NCBI GenBank assembly: GCA_947648905.1
Contig: CANSPP010000005.1
Location: 1 to 64,000 of the forward strand
Length of the DNA: 64,000 nucleotides
From: an uncultured Clostridium sp.
GTDB taxonomy: Bacteria; Bacillota; Clostridia; TANB77; CAG-508
Reading direction: 5' to 3'
Positions 54,591 through 64,000 of the stretch are shown in pieces; the first letter of the stretch is position 1; every line of letters begins with the position of its first letter. The notes beneath the pieces were generated by a model that did not search any database, was not told the origin of the DNA, and worked only from the letters and a program-made list of their open reading frames with translations. Made by a program: the position numbers and the translations under genes.

Positions 54591-55853
54591 ATGAAAAACA
54601 CATTAAAAATTCAAGATATAAAGGCAATACAAATATTAGACTCTAGGGGAAATCCAACTATTCAAGTAGAAGTACTTACAGAAGATGGATATGTAGGAGT
54701 AGCTTCAGTACCATCAGGAGCATCAACGGGAAGCTTTGAAGCAGTAGAACTAAGAGACGGAAACAAAAACAACTATATGGGTAAAAGTGTAGAAAAAGCA
54801 GTTGAAAATGTAAACAAGAAAATTGCAAAAGAAATAATAGGAATGAATGTATATGAGCAAAGAAAAGTAGATGAGCAAATGATTAAATTAGATGACACAC
54901 CAAATAAATCAAATTTAGGAGCAAATGCAATTCTAGGAGTTTCTCTAGCAGTAGCCAAAGCCGCAAGTAATTCACTTGGTATGGAACTATATAACTATAT
55001 TGGTGGAATAAATGCCAAAGTTATGCCAATACCAATGATGAACATATTAAATGGTGGTAAGCATTCAGACAACAACATCAGTATACAAGAATTTATGATT
55101 ATGCCAGTAGGAGACATCACATTTGCAGAAAGATTAAAAAGAGGAGTAGAGATATATCATACATTAAAAAATGTGCTAAAAGAAAAAGGATATAGTGTAG
55201 GTGTAGGAGATGAAGGTGGATTTGCACCAGATTTAGAAAATGAAGAACAGGCCTTAGATGTTATAATAGAAGCGATAAAAAAAGCAGGATATGAACCAGG
55301 AAAAGATATAATGTTAGCATTAGATGTTGCAAGTACAGAAATGTTTGAAGAAGCAAAAAAAATAGGAAAGACAGGATATTACTTCTGGAAAAGTAAACAA
55401 TATAAAACAAAAGAAGAAATGATAGAATATATAGCAAGCTTATGTGAAAAATATCCAATTTATTCAATAGAAGATGGCTTAGCAGAAGAAGACTGGGAAA
55501 GTTGGCAAGAGTTAACAAATAAAATAGGTGATAAAGTGCAACTAGTAGGAGATGACCTATTCGTAACAAATAAGTCAAGACTTAAAAGGGGAATAGATAA
55601 AAACGTAGCAAATGCAATTTTAATAAAACCAAACCAAATAGGAACTTTAACAGAAACATTAGACACAATTCAAATGGCAAAAGAAAATGGATATAGAACA
55701 ATTATTTCTCACCGTTCTGGTGAAACAGAAGATATTACAATTGCAGATATAGTAGTTGGAATAAATGGTGGACAGATAAAAACTGGTGCACCTTGTAGAA
55801 CTGATAGAGTGGCTAAATATAATAGATTATTATATATAGAAGATGAATTATAA
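54591..55853 (+). CDS. eno: enolase
   Basis: A 420-aa glycolytic enzyme (2-phosphoglycerate to PEP). Visible: [14 protein letters not shown], the mobile loop [33 protein letters not shown], the Mg ligands in [21 protein letters not shown] and VGDDLFVTN, the catalytic Lys in [10 protein letters not shown], and [14 protein letters not shown]. Complete and typical. RBS AAGGAGG. Single-gene unit; other glycolytic genes are not adjacent. Confidence 0.97.
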   Translation: MKNTLKIQDIKAIQILDSRGNPTIQVEVLTEDGYVGVASVPSGASTGSFEAVELRDGNKNNYMGKSVEKAVENVNKKIAKEIIGMNVYEQRKVDEQMIKLDDTPNKSNLGANAILGVSLAVAKAASNSLGMELYNYIGGINAKVMPIPMMNILNGGKHSDNNISIQEFMIMPVGDITFAERLKRGVEIYHTLKNVLKEKGYSVGVGDEGGFAPDLENEEQALDVIIEAIKKAGYEPGKDIMLALDVASTEMFEEAKKIGKTGYYFWKSKQYKTKEEMIEYIASLCEKYPIYSIEDGLAEEDWESWQELTNKIGDKVQLVGDDLFVTNKSRLKRGIDKNVANAILIKPNQIGTLTETLDTIQMAKENGYRTIISHRSGETEDITIADIVVGINGGQIKTGAPCRTDRVAKYNRLLYIEDEL

Positions 55854-55881
55854 AACATTTTTGGGACAGGGCAAAAAAGTT
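55854..55881 (+). repeat. intergenic palindrome, family C
   Basis: AACATTTTTGGGACAGGGC...AAAAAAGTT directly after the eno stop. The core is imperfect. Confidence 0.6.
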
Positions 55882-56054
55882 GATAGGAGCAACTTTTAGC
55901 TCTGTTTTATAAATTTACATAAAATTATTGAAAATAAAGGAAAAATGTGTTAAAATAATACTCGTAACAAAAGTTACAAAAATTCATTATAAAAAATGAA
56001 ACTTAGTAAAATGTAAATTTTTAATAAAATTTATAAAAAGGATGTTGATAAAAA

Positions 56055-56405
56055 ATGAAGCAAATTAAACGTTTAGAGTATTATTTTGACTCAAAAGAAT
56101 ACACTGAAGAAGAAGTACAAGAGAATATAGAAGGAGTAAAAAAAGAATTTCCAAACAAAAAAATAAAAGTAGAAACAGAATTAAATGATTATGGAGTGTA
56201 TATAATCACATTTTATTTTGAAAATAGAAATACCATATTCAACAAAATTAGAATTTTTGTAAAAAATAGGAAAGAAAAAATACTGTTATTAGAAGAAGGA
56301 AATGCAAAGAACAAAAGTAAATCAAGACAAAATAACAGATTAGAAAAATACTATGGAAAAGAATATGGTTCATATAAAAAAACAAAACAGTATAGACCAT
56401 ATTAA
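56055..56405 (+). CDS. small basic protein of unknown function
   Basis: A 116-aa protein, Lys/Glu/Tyr-rich. Residues 1-75 may form an alpha/beta domain (RLEYYFDSKEYTEEEVQENI, DYGVYIITFYFENRN), and the tail (about 80-116) is basic and probably disordered. No membrane segment or known motif. RBS AAAAAGGATG. It is likely real, with native codon use, a weak upstream region and a clear terminator. I do not recognise it. Confidence 0.6.
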   Translation: MKQIKRLEYYFDSKEYTEEEVQENIEGVKKEFPNKKIKVETELNDYGVYIITFYFENRNTIFNKIRIFVKNRKEKILLLEEGNAKNKSKSRQNNRLEKYYGKEYGSYKKTKQYRPY

Positions 56406-56439
56406 AAGAGTTGTTTTATTTGTAAAGCAACTCTTTTAA
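56403..56439 (+). terminator. terminator after the 116-aa gene
   Basis: TTAAAAGAGTTG/CAACTCTTTTAA stem. Confidence 0.85.
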
Positions 56440-56476
56440 TATATCCATTTGGACCGTAACATCATCAAATAAAAGT

Positions 56477-56518
56477 AGCGAGTTAGTTGTTGACGTAATT
56501 TACACAAAAGTATAAAAT
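56477..56518 (+). promoter_or_regulatory. promoter of the LRR pilin gene, with element shared with the DGR pilin
   Basis: -35 TTGACG (56490-56495), 17-bp spacer, -10 TAAAAT (56513-56518), preceded by the same GAGTTA-type element as at 47433. Confidence 0.75.
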
Positions 56519-56607
56519 TGAATCAACTATCATATTGACTAATTACATAATTATATGTAAAATAAAAATAGTATTGTAAATAATAACAAAAGAAGGAGTT
56601 TTGAAAG

Positions 56608-58546
56608 ATGAAACAAAATAAATCAAAAGGTATTACATTAATATCGCTAGTAATAACAATAATAGTATTATTAATACTAGCACGGAGTAACAATAGCAAC
56701 ACTAACAGGAGACAATGGAACAATAGGAAAAGCAGGAGAGGCAAAATTTAAAACAGAGTTATCAGCAGTAGCAGAAGAATATGATTTATATGTAATAGAA
56801 AGAACTTCAAAAGATAGAAACTTTGAAGAAGGCGCATTGTATGCGGGAAAGAGTGCGTTAATATATAATTCAATACAAGAAGAAGGAAATATATATACAG
56901 TATTAAAAAATTCAAATAAAAAATACGTAGATAATTTTGAAGTAATAAAAGGAGAATTATATTATTTTGCTCAAAATGAACAAGAGGGAAAATGGGCAGA
57001 GGAAATAGGGATAAAAGTAAGCCCATATATAATAATAGATGGAGAACTGATGTCAGCAAAAGATAACTTAGGGTTAATGGATGAAGCAACAGGGTCAATA
57101 ATAATACCACAAAGTGTAACTAAAATAGGAAAAGGTGCATTTTCAAAATTGGAAGGATTAAGGACAATAGTGATACCTGGGACAGTAAAAATAATTGATA
57201 ATGATGCTTTTAGAGGTAATACTGTATTAGAAAAAGTTGTTATACAAGAGGGCGTTGAAGTTATTGGACAAGAAGCCTTTAGAGAGTGTACTGCATTGAA
57301 ACAGATTGAATTGCCAAGCACGATAACAACATTAGGAGATATGGCTTTTTGTTCTTGTAATAGTTTAACAAGTATTAATATCCCACCTAATGTTTCATCA
57401 ATAGGAGGTAATTTATTGCATGGGTGTGTAAGCCTTGAAAGTGCAATTATTTCTGAGGGAGTAACATATATTACTAATGGTATGTTTGTAGGATGCAGTA
57501 AATTGAAGCGAATTGAAATACCTTCAACTGTAAAACAAATAGGTGGAGGAGAAGTTTTTAAAGGATGCGGAAATTTAACAGAAATAGATCTAGTTAATAA
57601 TGAGTATTTTGGATATCAAAATGGAATATTAAGTGATGCAAAAGGAGATACAATCTTTTTTATTTCTGATACGATATTAAAAAGTAATACAACATTTACT
57701 ATTCCAGAAGGGATAAAAATCTTTGCATATAATATTGCAAATTATAATAACATAACAAAAATAGTGATTCCTAAAAGTATTAATAATATTATAAATAATG
57801 CAAGTTTTCCAACTAGTTTAGAAGAAATTGAAGTGAACCGAGAAAACGAGAACTATATTAGTGAAAATAAATGTCTAATGAGTAAAGACAGAAAAAATTT
57901 GATATGCTGTTTTTCTAAAGAAAAAGAGATAACTTTAAGCACAGAAATTGTAAATATTGGAAGGGCAGCATTTAGAACAGCACAAAATTTAGAAAATATA
58001 ACATTACCTGAATCAGTAGAGACAATACTAAATGAGGCCTTTGCACCACTAAGTAAACTAAAGACATTATATTTAGGAGAAAAAGTGAGCTATTTGAATT
58101 CAGGATTTATGACCGAGAATAGTAGTGGAAATAGAACTATGGCAGATGTTACAATATCTCCAAAAAATCCTAATTATATGATAAAAGATAATATAATATA
58201 TAGTAAAGATGGAAAAAAGATAATTAAGGTTTTAAAGTATATTACAGGAAGTTATATAGTAGAAGATAATGTTGAGATTATAGGCGATGGTGCATTTAAT
58301 ACCCAGAGGAACATGACAGAAGTTATATTAAAAAATAATGTAAAGGAAATAAATGATTCTTTTACATATTGTGCGAATTTAAAAAGAGTAGAAATAGGAA
58401 CTGGTATTGAAAAAATAAGTGAGGGAGCATTTACTAGCTCTTCAAAGTTAAGCGAAATCATTATTCATAAACCAAAAGGCTCAATTGCTGGTTCGCCATT
58501 TGGATGCATATTTGGAGAGAGAGCAATAACTTGGGATAGTAATTAA
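56608..58546 (+). CDS. pilin-like protein with BspA-type leucine-rich repeats; joined by a CGG +1 frameshift
   Basis: With C56683 skipped, 645 aa. MKQNKSKGITLISLVITIIVLLILA is a prepilin leader; the shift continues it as GVTIATLTGDNGTIG, matching LAGVAISTLTGDNGI in the DGR pilin at 47506. The body (about 175-640) consists of LRR_5/BspA repeats such as VTKIGKGAFSKLEGLRTIVIPGTVK and VEVIGQEAFRECTALKQIELPST, likely a surface adhesin. Unshifted, only a 47-aa peptide is made. The rest has no RBS-supported start. Likely co-regulated with the DGR pilin through a shared promoter element. Confidence 0.88.
56683..56685 (+). other. candidate +1 recoding site CGG (LRR pilin)
   Basis: GCA CGG AGT; skipping C gives GGA GTA ACA (GVT), inside the conserved pilin leader helix. 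Confidence 0.9.
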
Positions 58547-58659
58547 TTATATACTAAAAAATTATGCTTAAAAAATAAGTAAAAATGCTTGAATAAGACC
58601 AAAAAATATGCTACAATATAAAACATATAATAAATAAGCCAATTAAAAAGCAAAGTATA

Positions 58660-58890
58660 TATATCACAAAAATATTAAGAGAGAAAATGACCAAGGCTGG
58701 AAGTCATTAATATAGATATATAGAAATTTCACTTTTTAGGTCTTTTCTTGAAAATAAAAGTAGAGAAAAGCGGTTGTACCGTTAAAACTTTTAATAAGGT
58801 TAGTAAAAAACTAATAAATTTAGGTGGTACCACGGAAATTAAAGCCATTTCGTCCTATATATGTTATATGGATGAAGTGGCTTTTTTGAA
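58660..58890 (+). promoter_or_regulatory. T-box riboswitch (Phe) controlling pheST
   Basis: Stem I region with ATGACCAAGGCTGGAAGTCAT (58687-58707), a probable TTC (Phe) specifier at 58728-58730, and the T-box core AGGTGGTACCACGG (58822-58835). The terminator AAAGCCATTTCGTCC (58841-58855) and GGATGAAGTGGCTTTTTT (58870-58887) follows. Uncharged tRNA-Phe should favour the antiterminator and pheST expression. The 5' end is approximate. Confidence 0.92.
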
Positions 58891-58896
58891 TTTGAA

Positions 58897-58930
58897 ATGT
58901 CCAATAAGGAAACGTCCCCAATTGGACATT
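58897..58930 (+). repeat. intergenic palindrome, family A
   Basis: ATGTCCAAT/ATTGGACAT around GGAAACGTCCCC, between the T-box terminator and pheS. Confidence 0.85.
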
Positions 58931-58950
58931 GAAGAAAGGAAGGAGTAAAT

Positions 58951-60006
58951 ATGAAAGAAGAAATTGCAAAAATTAAAGAAAATTCACTAAAAGAAATTAG
59001 CGAAAGCAAAGACTTAAAAACATTAGGTGACTTAAAAGTAAAATACCTAGGAAAAAAGGGAGAATTAACACAAGTATTGAGAGGAATGGGAAAATTAAGC
59101 CCAGAAGAAAGACCTGTTATAGGAAGTTTAGTAAATCAAGTGAGAGATGAACTAAATAAACTAGTGGAAGAAAAAGAAGAAGAACTTAAAAAAATAGAGT
59201 TAGAAGAAAAACTAAAAACAGAAGAAATTGATATAACTTTACCAAGTCAAAAAGTTAAAAGAGGAAGCAAACATCCACTAAATAGAGTTATAGAAGAAGT
59301 TGAAGATTTATTTGTTTCAATGGGATATGATGTTGTTTCAGGTCCAGAATTGGAAACAGATGAATATTGTTTTGAAAGATTAAATTTACCAAAAGGGCAT
59401 CCTGCAAGAGATATGCAAGATAGTTTTTACATAACACCAGAATATTTATTAAGAACACAAACTTCAAGTGTTCAAGCAAGAACAATGATGGCAAATGAAG
59501 AAAAATCACCAATAAGAATTATAGTGCCAGGAAAGACATTTAGAAGAGAAGATGATGCAACACATTCACATCAATTCAACCAAGTAGAAGGTCTAGTAGT
59601 TGATAAAAATATATCATTAGCAGACTTAAAAGGAACACTAGAAGTGTTTATGAAAAAGATGCTAGGACAAAATACAGAATTAAGATTTAGACCAAGCTAC
59701 TTCCCATTTACAGAACCATCATATGAAGTAGACGTAACTTGCTTTAAATGTGGTGGAAAGGGATGTAACCTATGTAAACAAACAGGTTGGATAGAACTTT
59801 TAGGTTCAGGAATAGTTCACCCAAATGTTTTAAAAATGAATGGATATGACCCAGAGAAATATTCAGGTTTTGCATTTGGAGTAGGATTAGACAGATTAGC
59901 AATGTTTAAATATGGAATAACAGATATACGTTTATTATATCAAAATGATGTAAGATTCCTAAAACAATTTGATAGAAAGGACGAAGAAAATGAAATTAAG
60001 TATTAA
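58951..60006 (+). CDS. pheS: phenylalanine-tRNA ligase alpha subunit
   Basis: A 351-aa class II synthetase subunit. An N-terminal coiled coil (1-85) for tRNA binding, motif 1 near [20 protein letters not shown], motif 2 [22 protein letters not shown], and motif 3 [19 protein letters not shown] zinc-type cluster [18 protein letters not shown] (about 268-285) is present, as in many bacterial PheS. RBS AGAAAGGAAGGAG. Under T-box control; overlaps pheT by 17 bp. Confidence 0.96.
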   Translation: MKEEIAKIKENSLKEISESKDLKTLGDLKVKYLGKKGELTQVLRGMGKLSPEERPVIGSLVNQVRDELNKLVEEKEEELKKIELEEKLKTEEIDITLPSQKVKRGSKHPLNRVIEEVEDLFVSMGYDVVSGPELETDEYCFERLNLPKGHPARDMQDSFYITPEYLLRTQTSSVQARTMMANEEKSPIRIIVPGKTFRREDDATHSHQFNQVEGLVVDKNISLADLKGTLEVFMKKMLGQNTELRFRPSYFPFTEPSYEVDVTCFKCGGKGCNLCKQTGWIELLGSGIVHPNVLKMNGYDPEKYSGFAFGVGLDRLAMFKYGITDIRLLYQNDVRFLKQFDRKDEENEIKY

Positions 60007-62362
60007 TTTTTTGAAAGATTATATTGATTTAGATGAAAATATTGATGTTAAACAATTAGCAGAAGATATGACAAATGCAGGAAATGAATATGACGAAGCA
60101 GGAAAGCTAATAAATGCGACAAAGTTAGTAATTGGAGAGATAAAAGAATGCGAAGACCACCCAGATTCAGACCATTTACATTGTTGTAAAGTAGACATAG
60201 GAACTGAGGTTCTAGACATTGTATGTGGTGCACCAAATGCAAGAAAAGGTCTAAAAGTAATACTTGCACAAAATGGAGCAGAACTACCAGGTGGAACAAT
60301 AAAAAAAGGAGTTATAAGAGGAGCAGAGTCAAATGGAATGATGTGCTCAATGGCTGAACTTGGATTAGAAAATAAGTTTTTAAGTGAAGTAGACAAAGCA
60401 GGAATACATGAATTACCAGCAGATGCACCAGTAGGAGAAGACCCAATCGCATATATGCAAATGAATGATAGTGTAATTGATTTCGATTTAACAGCAAATC
60501 GTGGAGATTTATTAAGTATTTTAGGTATGGCTTATGAAGTTGGGGCTATATATGATAAAAAAGTAAAAGATATAGATTTATCACACAAAGAAAATAGTGA
60601 AGATATAAATGACTCTTTCAAAGTAAACGTAAACACAGAAAATTGCTCAATATTCTTAGCAAAAAAAGTTAAGAATGTAACAATTAAAGAAAGCCCAGAT
60701 TACATAAAGAGCAGACTTATAGCATCTGGTATAAGACCAATTAATAACGTAGTAGACATAAGCAACTATGTAATGCTAGAAACAGGTCAACCTTTACACT
60801 TCTATGATGCAGATACACTAAAAGGTTGCCTAGAAGTAAGAATGGCAGAAGAAGGCGAAAAGTTAACAACATTAGACAATATTGAAAGAACACTAAAACA
60901 AGAAGACATCGTTATATCTGATGGAGAAAAAGCAATAGGTCTAGCAGGTGTAATGGGAGGATTAGAAACAGAAATAACAGACAATACAAAAAATATCATA
61001 ATAGAAGCAGCAATATTTGATAATGTAAAAGTAAGAAGAACATCAAACTCAATACTAAGAAGTGAAGCAAGTAACAGATTTGAAAAAGGACTAGATTCAA
61101 ATAGAACATATATGGCAATAGAAAGAGCTTGTAACCTTCTAGAAAAATATGCAGAAGCTGAAGTTGTAGGAAACATAGCAAAATATGATACAACAGACAG
61201 AAGTGATAAATCAATAGACATAACAGCTAAAAACATAAATGCAATTTTAGGAATGCAAATTACAGAACAAGAAATACTAGACGTATTTAGAAGACTAGGA
61301 TTTACAACAACAGTAAAAGATGACATAATAACAGTAAATGTGCCAAAAAGAAGAATAGACATCTCTATAAAAGAAGACTTAATAGAAGAAGTTGGACGTA
61401 TTTATGGAGTAAATAACATAAAAGGTAAATTGCCTGACATTGCTCCAAAAATGGGAAGCTATGACAAAGTAGAAAGACAAATAAGAAATAAAATGATAAA
61501 CTTAGGACTAAACGAAACATTATCATATGTATTAGTTCCAGAAAATGAAGCTAAAATGTTCACAAAAGACGACACAGAAGTTGTAAAACTATTAGCACCA
61601 CTATCAGAAGATAAAAACACATTAAGACATAGCTTAACAGTAGCATTACATAAAATATACAAATACAATAAAGCAAGAAGCAACAAAGACGTATCAATAT
61701 TTGAAATAGGAAAAGCATTCCAAAAACAAAACGAAGAATACGGAGAAACTAAAAAGTTAGCAGCACTAATGAGCGGAGACTACTATGTTGGAATGGAAAA
61801 AAGAAAAATAGACTTTTATGTAATTAAAGGAATTGCAGAAGAGATACTAGATTATTTAGGATATAATGGAAGATATAGCTTTGTAAAAGACCTAAACAAA
61901 CTACCAGAAGAAATGCACCCAGGACAATCAGCAGTAATATCAGTAAACAATGACATAGTAGGAATTATTGGAAAAATACATCCAAGTGTAGAAAAAGAAG
62001 ATGTGTTTATTTTAGAAATAGACTTAGATAAACTACTTGCTAAAAAAGTTGGAAAAATGAAATATAAAGAAATTTCAAAATTCCCTAATATCAAAAAAGA
62101 CTTAGCAGTAGTAGTAGACAAAAATGTTACAGCACAAGAAATAGGTATGAACATTAAGAAATTTGCAGGTTCATTATTAGAAAACTATGAAGTTTTTGAT
62201 GTTTATACAGGAGAAGGTGTAGCTGAAAACAAGAAAAGTGTAGCATTTTCTTTAACTTTCGGAAAACAAGATAGAACTTTAACTGATGAAGAAATTAATG
62301 CAGTTATGGAAAAAATTGTTGAAGGATTAGAGAAAAAATTACAAGCAGAATTAAGAGTTTAA
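59990..62362 (+). CDS. pheT: phenylalanine-tRNA ligase beta subunit
   Basis: A 790-aa subunit. N-terminal [16 protein letters not shown] and a tRNA-binding OB domain ([48 protein letters not shown]), then the B3/4 editing domain ([31 protein letters not shown]), B5 (RLGFTT), the catalytic-like core (YGVNNI), and a C-terminal ferredoxin-fold anticodon domain ([22 protein letters not shown]). ATG 59990 follows GAAGGACG inside the pheS end; an earlier in-frame start overlaps pheS further and lacks an RBS. Confidence 0.96.
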   Translation: MKLSINFLKDYIDLDENIDVKQLAEDMTNAGNEYDEAGKLINATKLVIGEIKECEDHPDSDHLHCCKVDIGTEVLDIVCGAPNARKGLKVILAQNGAELPGGTIKKGVIRGAESNGMMCSMAELGLENKFLSEVDKAGIHELPADAPVGEDPIAYMQMNDSVIDFDLTANRGDLLSILGMAYEVGAIYDKKVKDIDLSHKENSEDINDSFKVNVNTENCSIFLAKKVKNVTIKESPDYIKSRLIASGIRPINNVVDISNYVMLETGQPLHFYDADTLKGCLEVRMAEEGEKLTTLDNIERTLKQEDIVISDGEKAIGLAGVMGGLETEITDNTKNIIIEAAIFDNVKVRRTSNSILRSEASNRFEKGLDSNRTYMAIERACNLLEKYAEAEVVGNIAKYDTTDRSDKSIDITAKNINAILGMQITEQEILDVFRRLGFTTTVKDDIITVNVPKRRIDISIKEDLIEEVGRIYGVNNIKGKLPDIAPKMGSYDKVERQIRNKMINLGLNETLSYVLVPENEAKMFTKDDTEVVKLLAPLSEDKNTLRHSLTVALHKIYKYNKARSNKDVSIFEIGKAFQKQNEEYGETKKLAALMSGDYYVGMEKRKIDFYVIKGIAEEILDYLGYNGRYSFVKDLNKLPEEMHPGQSAVISVNNDIVGIIGKIHPSVEKEDVFILEIDLDKLLAKKVGKMKYKEISKFPNIKKDLAVVVDKNVTAQEIGMNIKKFAGSLLENYEVFDVYTGEGVAENKKSVAFSLTFGKQDRTLTDEEINAVMEKIVEGLEKKLQAELRV

Positions 62363-62369
62363 TAGAAAA

Positions 62370-62434
62370 TCTGCCAAGGGGGACGGACCTTTTTGGCAGA
62401 TTTCTGCCATCAAGGGGCGTCCCTAGTGGCAGAA
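62370..62434 (+). repeat. two family B palindromes in tandem
   Basis: 62370-62400 (TCTGCCA/TGGCAGA, core GGGACGGACC) and 62402-62434 (TTCTGCCA/TGGCAGAA, core GGGGCGTCCC). They lie after pheT. Confidence 0.85.
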
Positions 62435-62459
62435 TTTTAATAAATATTACTAAAAACCC

Positions 62460-62488
62460 TTGACAAATTGGTAAAAATGGTGTAAAGT
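62460..62488 (+). promoter_or_regulatory. promoter of ylxM-ffh
   Basis: -35 TTGACA (62460-62465), 17-bp spacer, -10 TAAAGT (62483-62488). Confidence 0.8.
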
Positions 62489-62522
62489 ATATTAGCATTA
62501 CAAAAAGAAAAGAGGTAGTAGT

Positions 62523-62870
62523 ATGGAAGAGAAAGTAAAAATTAGTATGTTATGCGAATTTTACGGAAAGCTTTTAACAGATAAACAATATGAGTTTATT
62601 AATGACTACTACAATAACGACTTATCACTATCGGAAATAGCAGAAAATAATGAAATAACAAGACAAGCCGTTAGAGATATCATTAAGAAAGGGGAGAAAA
62701 AACTTTTCGAATACGAAGAAAAGCTTAATTTTATGAAAAGGACGTTAAATCAAGAAAAAAGAATCGAAAAGGCTTTATCAGAATTAACAAAAATACAAAA
62801 GGATTATTCAGATAAACAAGTAGCAACAGTATTAGAAAGCATTAAAAAAGAACTTAGTTGCTTAGTATAG
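62523..62870 (+). CDS. ylxM: YlxM-type helix-turn-helix protein of the SRP operon
   Basis: A 115-aa protein. YGKLLTDKQYEFINDYYNNDLSLSEIAENNEITRQAVRDIIKKGEKKLFEYEEKL is a sigma-70 region 4-like HTH and matches the YlxM/UPF0122 family, which is usually encoded directly before ffh, as here. In streptococci it tunes SRP GTPase activity. RBS AGAGGTAG. Confidence 0.93.
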   Translation: MEEKVKISMLCEFYGKLLTDKQYEFINDYYNNDLSLSEIAENNEITRQAVRDIIKKGEKKLFEYEEKLNFMKRTLNQEKRIEKALSELTKIQKDYSDKQVATVLESIKKELSCLV

Positions 62871-62898
62871 ATAAAAATAGAGAATAGGAGTTGAAATT

Positions 62899-64000
62899 AT
62901 GGCTTTTGAAGGATTATCTTCTAGATTACAAGAAATAACAAGAAAAATTAGGGGAAAAGCAAGAATAACAGAATCAGACTTGAAGGAAATGTTAAGAGAG
63001 GTAAAACTTGCGCTTTTAGAAGCTGACGTAAACTATAAAATAGTTAAAGATTTCATTGCAACTATTCAAGAAAAAGCACTAGGTCAAGATGTTTTAAAAT
63101 CATTAACACCAGGGCAACAAGTTGTTAAAGTTGTTAAAGATGAATTAGTAGAATTACTTGGTGGAACAGAGAGTAGAATAAACTTTACACCAAATCCACC
63201 AACAGTAATAATGCTAGTAGGTTTACAAGGTTCTGGTAAAACAACAACATCTGGTAAGCTAGCAAATCTTTTAAGAAAGCAAGGAAAAAATCCACTATTA
63301 GTAGCGTGTGACGTTTATAGACCAGCAGCAATTAAGCAATTGCAAGTAGTTGGAAAACAGCTTAATATACCAGTATTTGCAAACGAAACTTCAAAAGATG
63401 TAGTTCATATCGCCAAACAAGCAATGTCAGTAGCATACTCAAAATTAAATGATGTAGTAATACTAGATACAGCTGGGCGACTACATATTGATGAAGAATT
63501 GATGCAAGAACTAAAAAATGTAAAAGCTGGAATTAAGCCACACGAAATATTATTAGTAGTAGATGCGATGACAGGTCAAGATGCTGTAAATGTAGCAGAA
63601 AAGTTTAATGATGCTTTAGGAATTGATGGTGTAGTTCTAACAAAATTAGATGGTGATACACGTGGTGGTAGTGCATTATCAGTTAAAAAAGTAACAGGAA
63701 AGCCTATCAAATTTGCTGCAACAGGTGAGAAATTAAGTGATATTGAAGTGTTCCACCCAGACAGAATGGCAAATAGAATTCTGGGAATGGGAGATATACT
63801 TTCTGTAATTGAAAAAGCAGAAGAGTCATTTGATTTAGAACAAGCAGAAAAACTTGAAAAACAATTAAGAAAAAACGAATTTGATTTAGATGACTACTTA
63901 ACACAAATAAGACAAATTAAGAAAATGGGTTCTTTCTCATCACTTTTAAAAATGATACCAGGTATGAACCAATTAAAAGATGTAAAAATAGATGATAAAG
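62899..64000 (+). CDS. ffh: signal recognition particle protein Ffh (partial, cut by the window end)
   Basis: The first 367 codons of the SRP GTPase that targets nascent membrane proteins. N domain (FEGLSSRLQEITRKIRGKA), G1 LVGLQGSGKTTTSGKLA (near residue 103), G2-G3 VACDVYRPAAIKQL and DTAGRLHIDEELM, G4 TKLDGDTRGGSALS. The methionine-rich M domain that binds 4.5S RNA and signal peptides begins near the end and continues beyond the window. Start ATG 62899 after AATAGGAG. Confidence 0.95.
   Translation, partial: MAFEGLSSRLQEITRKIRGKARITESDLKEMLREVKLALLEADVNYKIVKDFIATIQEKALGQDVLKSLTPGQQVVKVVKDELVELLGGTESRINFTPNPPTVIMLVGLQGSGKTTTSGKLANLLRKQGKNPLLVACDVYRPAAIKQLQVVGKQLNIPVFANETSKDVVHIAKQAMSVAYSKLNDVVILDTAGRLHIDEELMQELKNVKAGIKPHEILLVVDAMTGQDAVNVAEKFNDALGIDGVVLTKLDGDTRGGSALSVKKVTGKPIKFAATGEKLSDIEVFHPDRMANRILGMGDILSVIEKAEESFDLEQAEKLEKQLRKNEFDLDDYLTQIRQIKKMGSFSSLLKMIPGMNQLKDVKIDDK

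Overview
The window is AT-rich (about 30 % GC by eye), strongly adenine-biased in its codons, and nearly all genes lie on the + strand. The content (HrcA/CIRCE heat-shock operon, SigK, WhiA, a Phe T-box, 6S RNA, FtsEX with M23 hydrolases, Gly/Asn tRNAs) points to a low-GC, Gram-positive, spore-forming Clostridia-type anaerobe, probably an uncultured gut lineage. The lineage is inference; the gene content is visible.

Layout: 1-620 is the tail of an rRNA operon (5S rRNA) followed by a tRNA-Asn split inside its anticodon by a 234-nt group I intron; an HNH nuclease gene follows. 1.2-4.8 kb holds a TSCPD protein, a copper chaperone, a copper P-type ATPase and MurI. 5.4-10.4 kb is hrcA-grpE-dnaK-dnaJ behind two CIRCE operators. 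10.4-16.6 kb: esterase, acyltransferase and membrane protein, then rlmN, a frameshifted nucleotide-binding protein, cmk and plsC. 16.7-25.1 kb: a phosphatase, an ORF6N protein, typA, an O-methyltransferase, a foreign-looking RelA/SpoT protein, a U32 peptidase, a DUF368 protein and a sigK that needs three frameshifts. 25.1-34.9 kb: YqfA, 6S RNA, split transketolase, ftsEX with two M23 hydrolases, ctpA, pgsA, greA. 35-47.3 kb: deoD, pyrG, two tRNA-Gly, coaD, a FemAB protein, alr, ftsH, prmC, whiA, hemW, rimI. 47.5-51.3 kb is a complete diversity-generating retroelement (DGR) that mutagenises a pilin-like surface protein. 51.6-64 kb: an Rpn nuclease, recN, eno, a second pilin-like protein with leucine-rich repeats, a T-box with pheST, ylxM and the start of ffh.

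The most striking signal is a recoding pattern. Six genes (the nucleotide-binding gene, sigK, ftsX, alr, prmC and the LRR pilin) are interrupted by +1 frameshifts, eight in total. All eight fall exactly on an in-frame CGG codon, and skipping its C restores the conserved reading frame with a glycine codon (GGA seven times, GGT once). By eye, CGG is otherwise almost absent as an in-frame codon from genes with native codon usage (one exception, in coaD). This suggests that CGG, or the quadruplet CGGN, is a near-obligate +1 frameshift signal in this organism.

A second pervasive feature is a set of about 25 short intergenic palindromes in three related families. Their central GGGAC/GTCCC core is conserved while the arms vary together, so pairing is kept. 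Many sit where a terminator would be expected.
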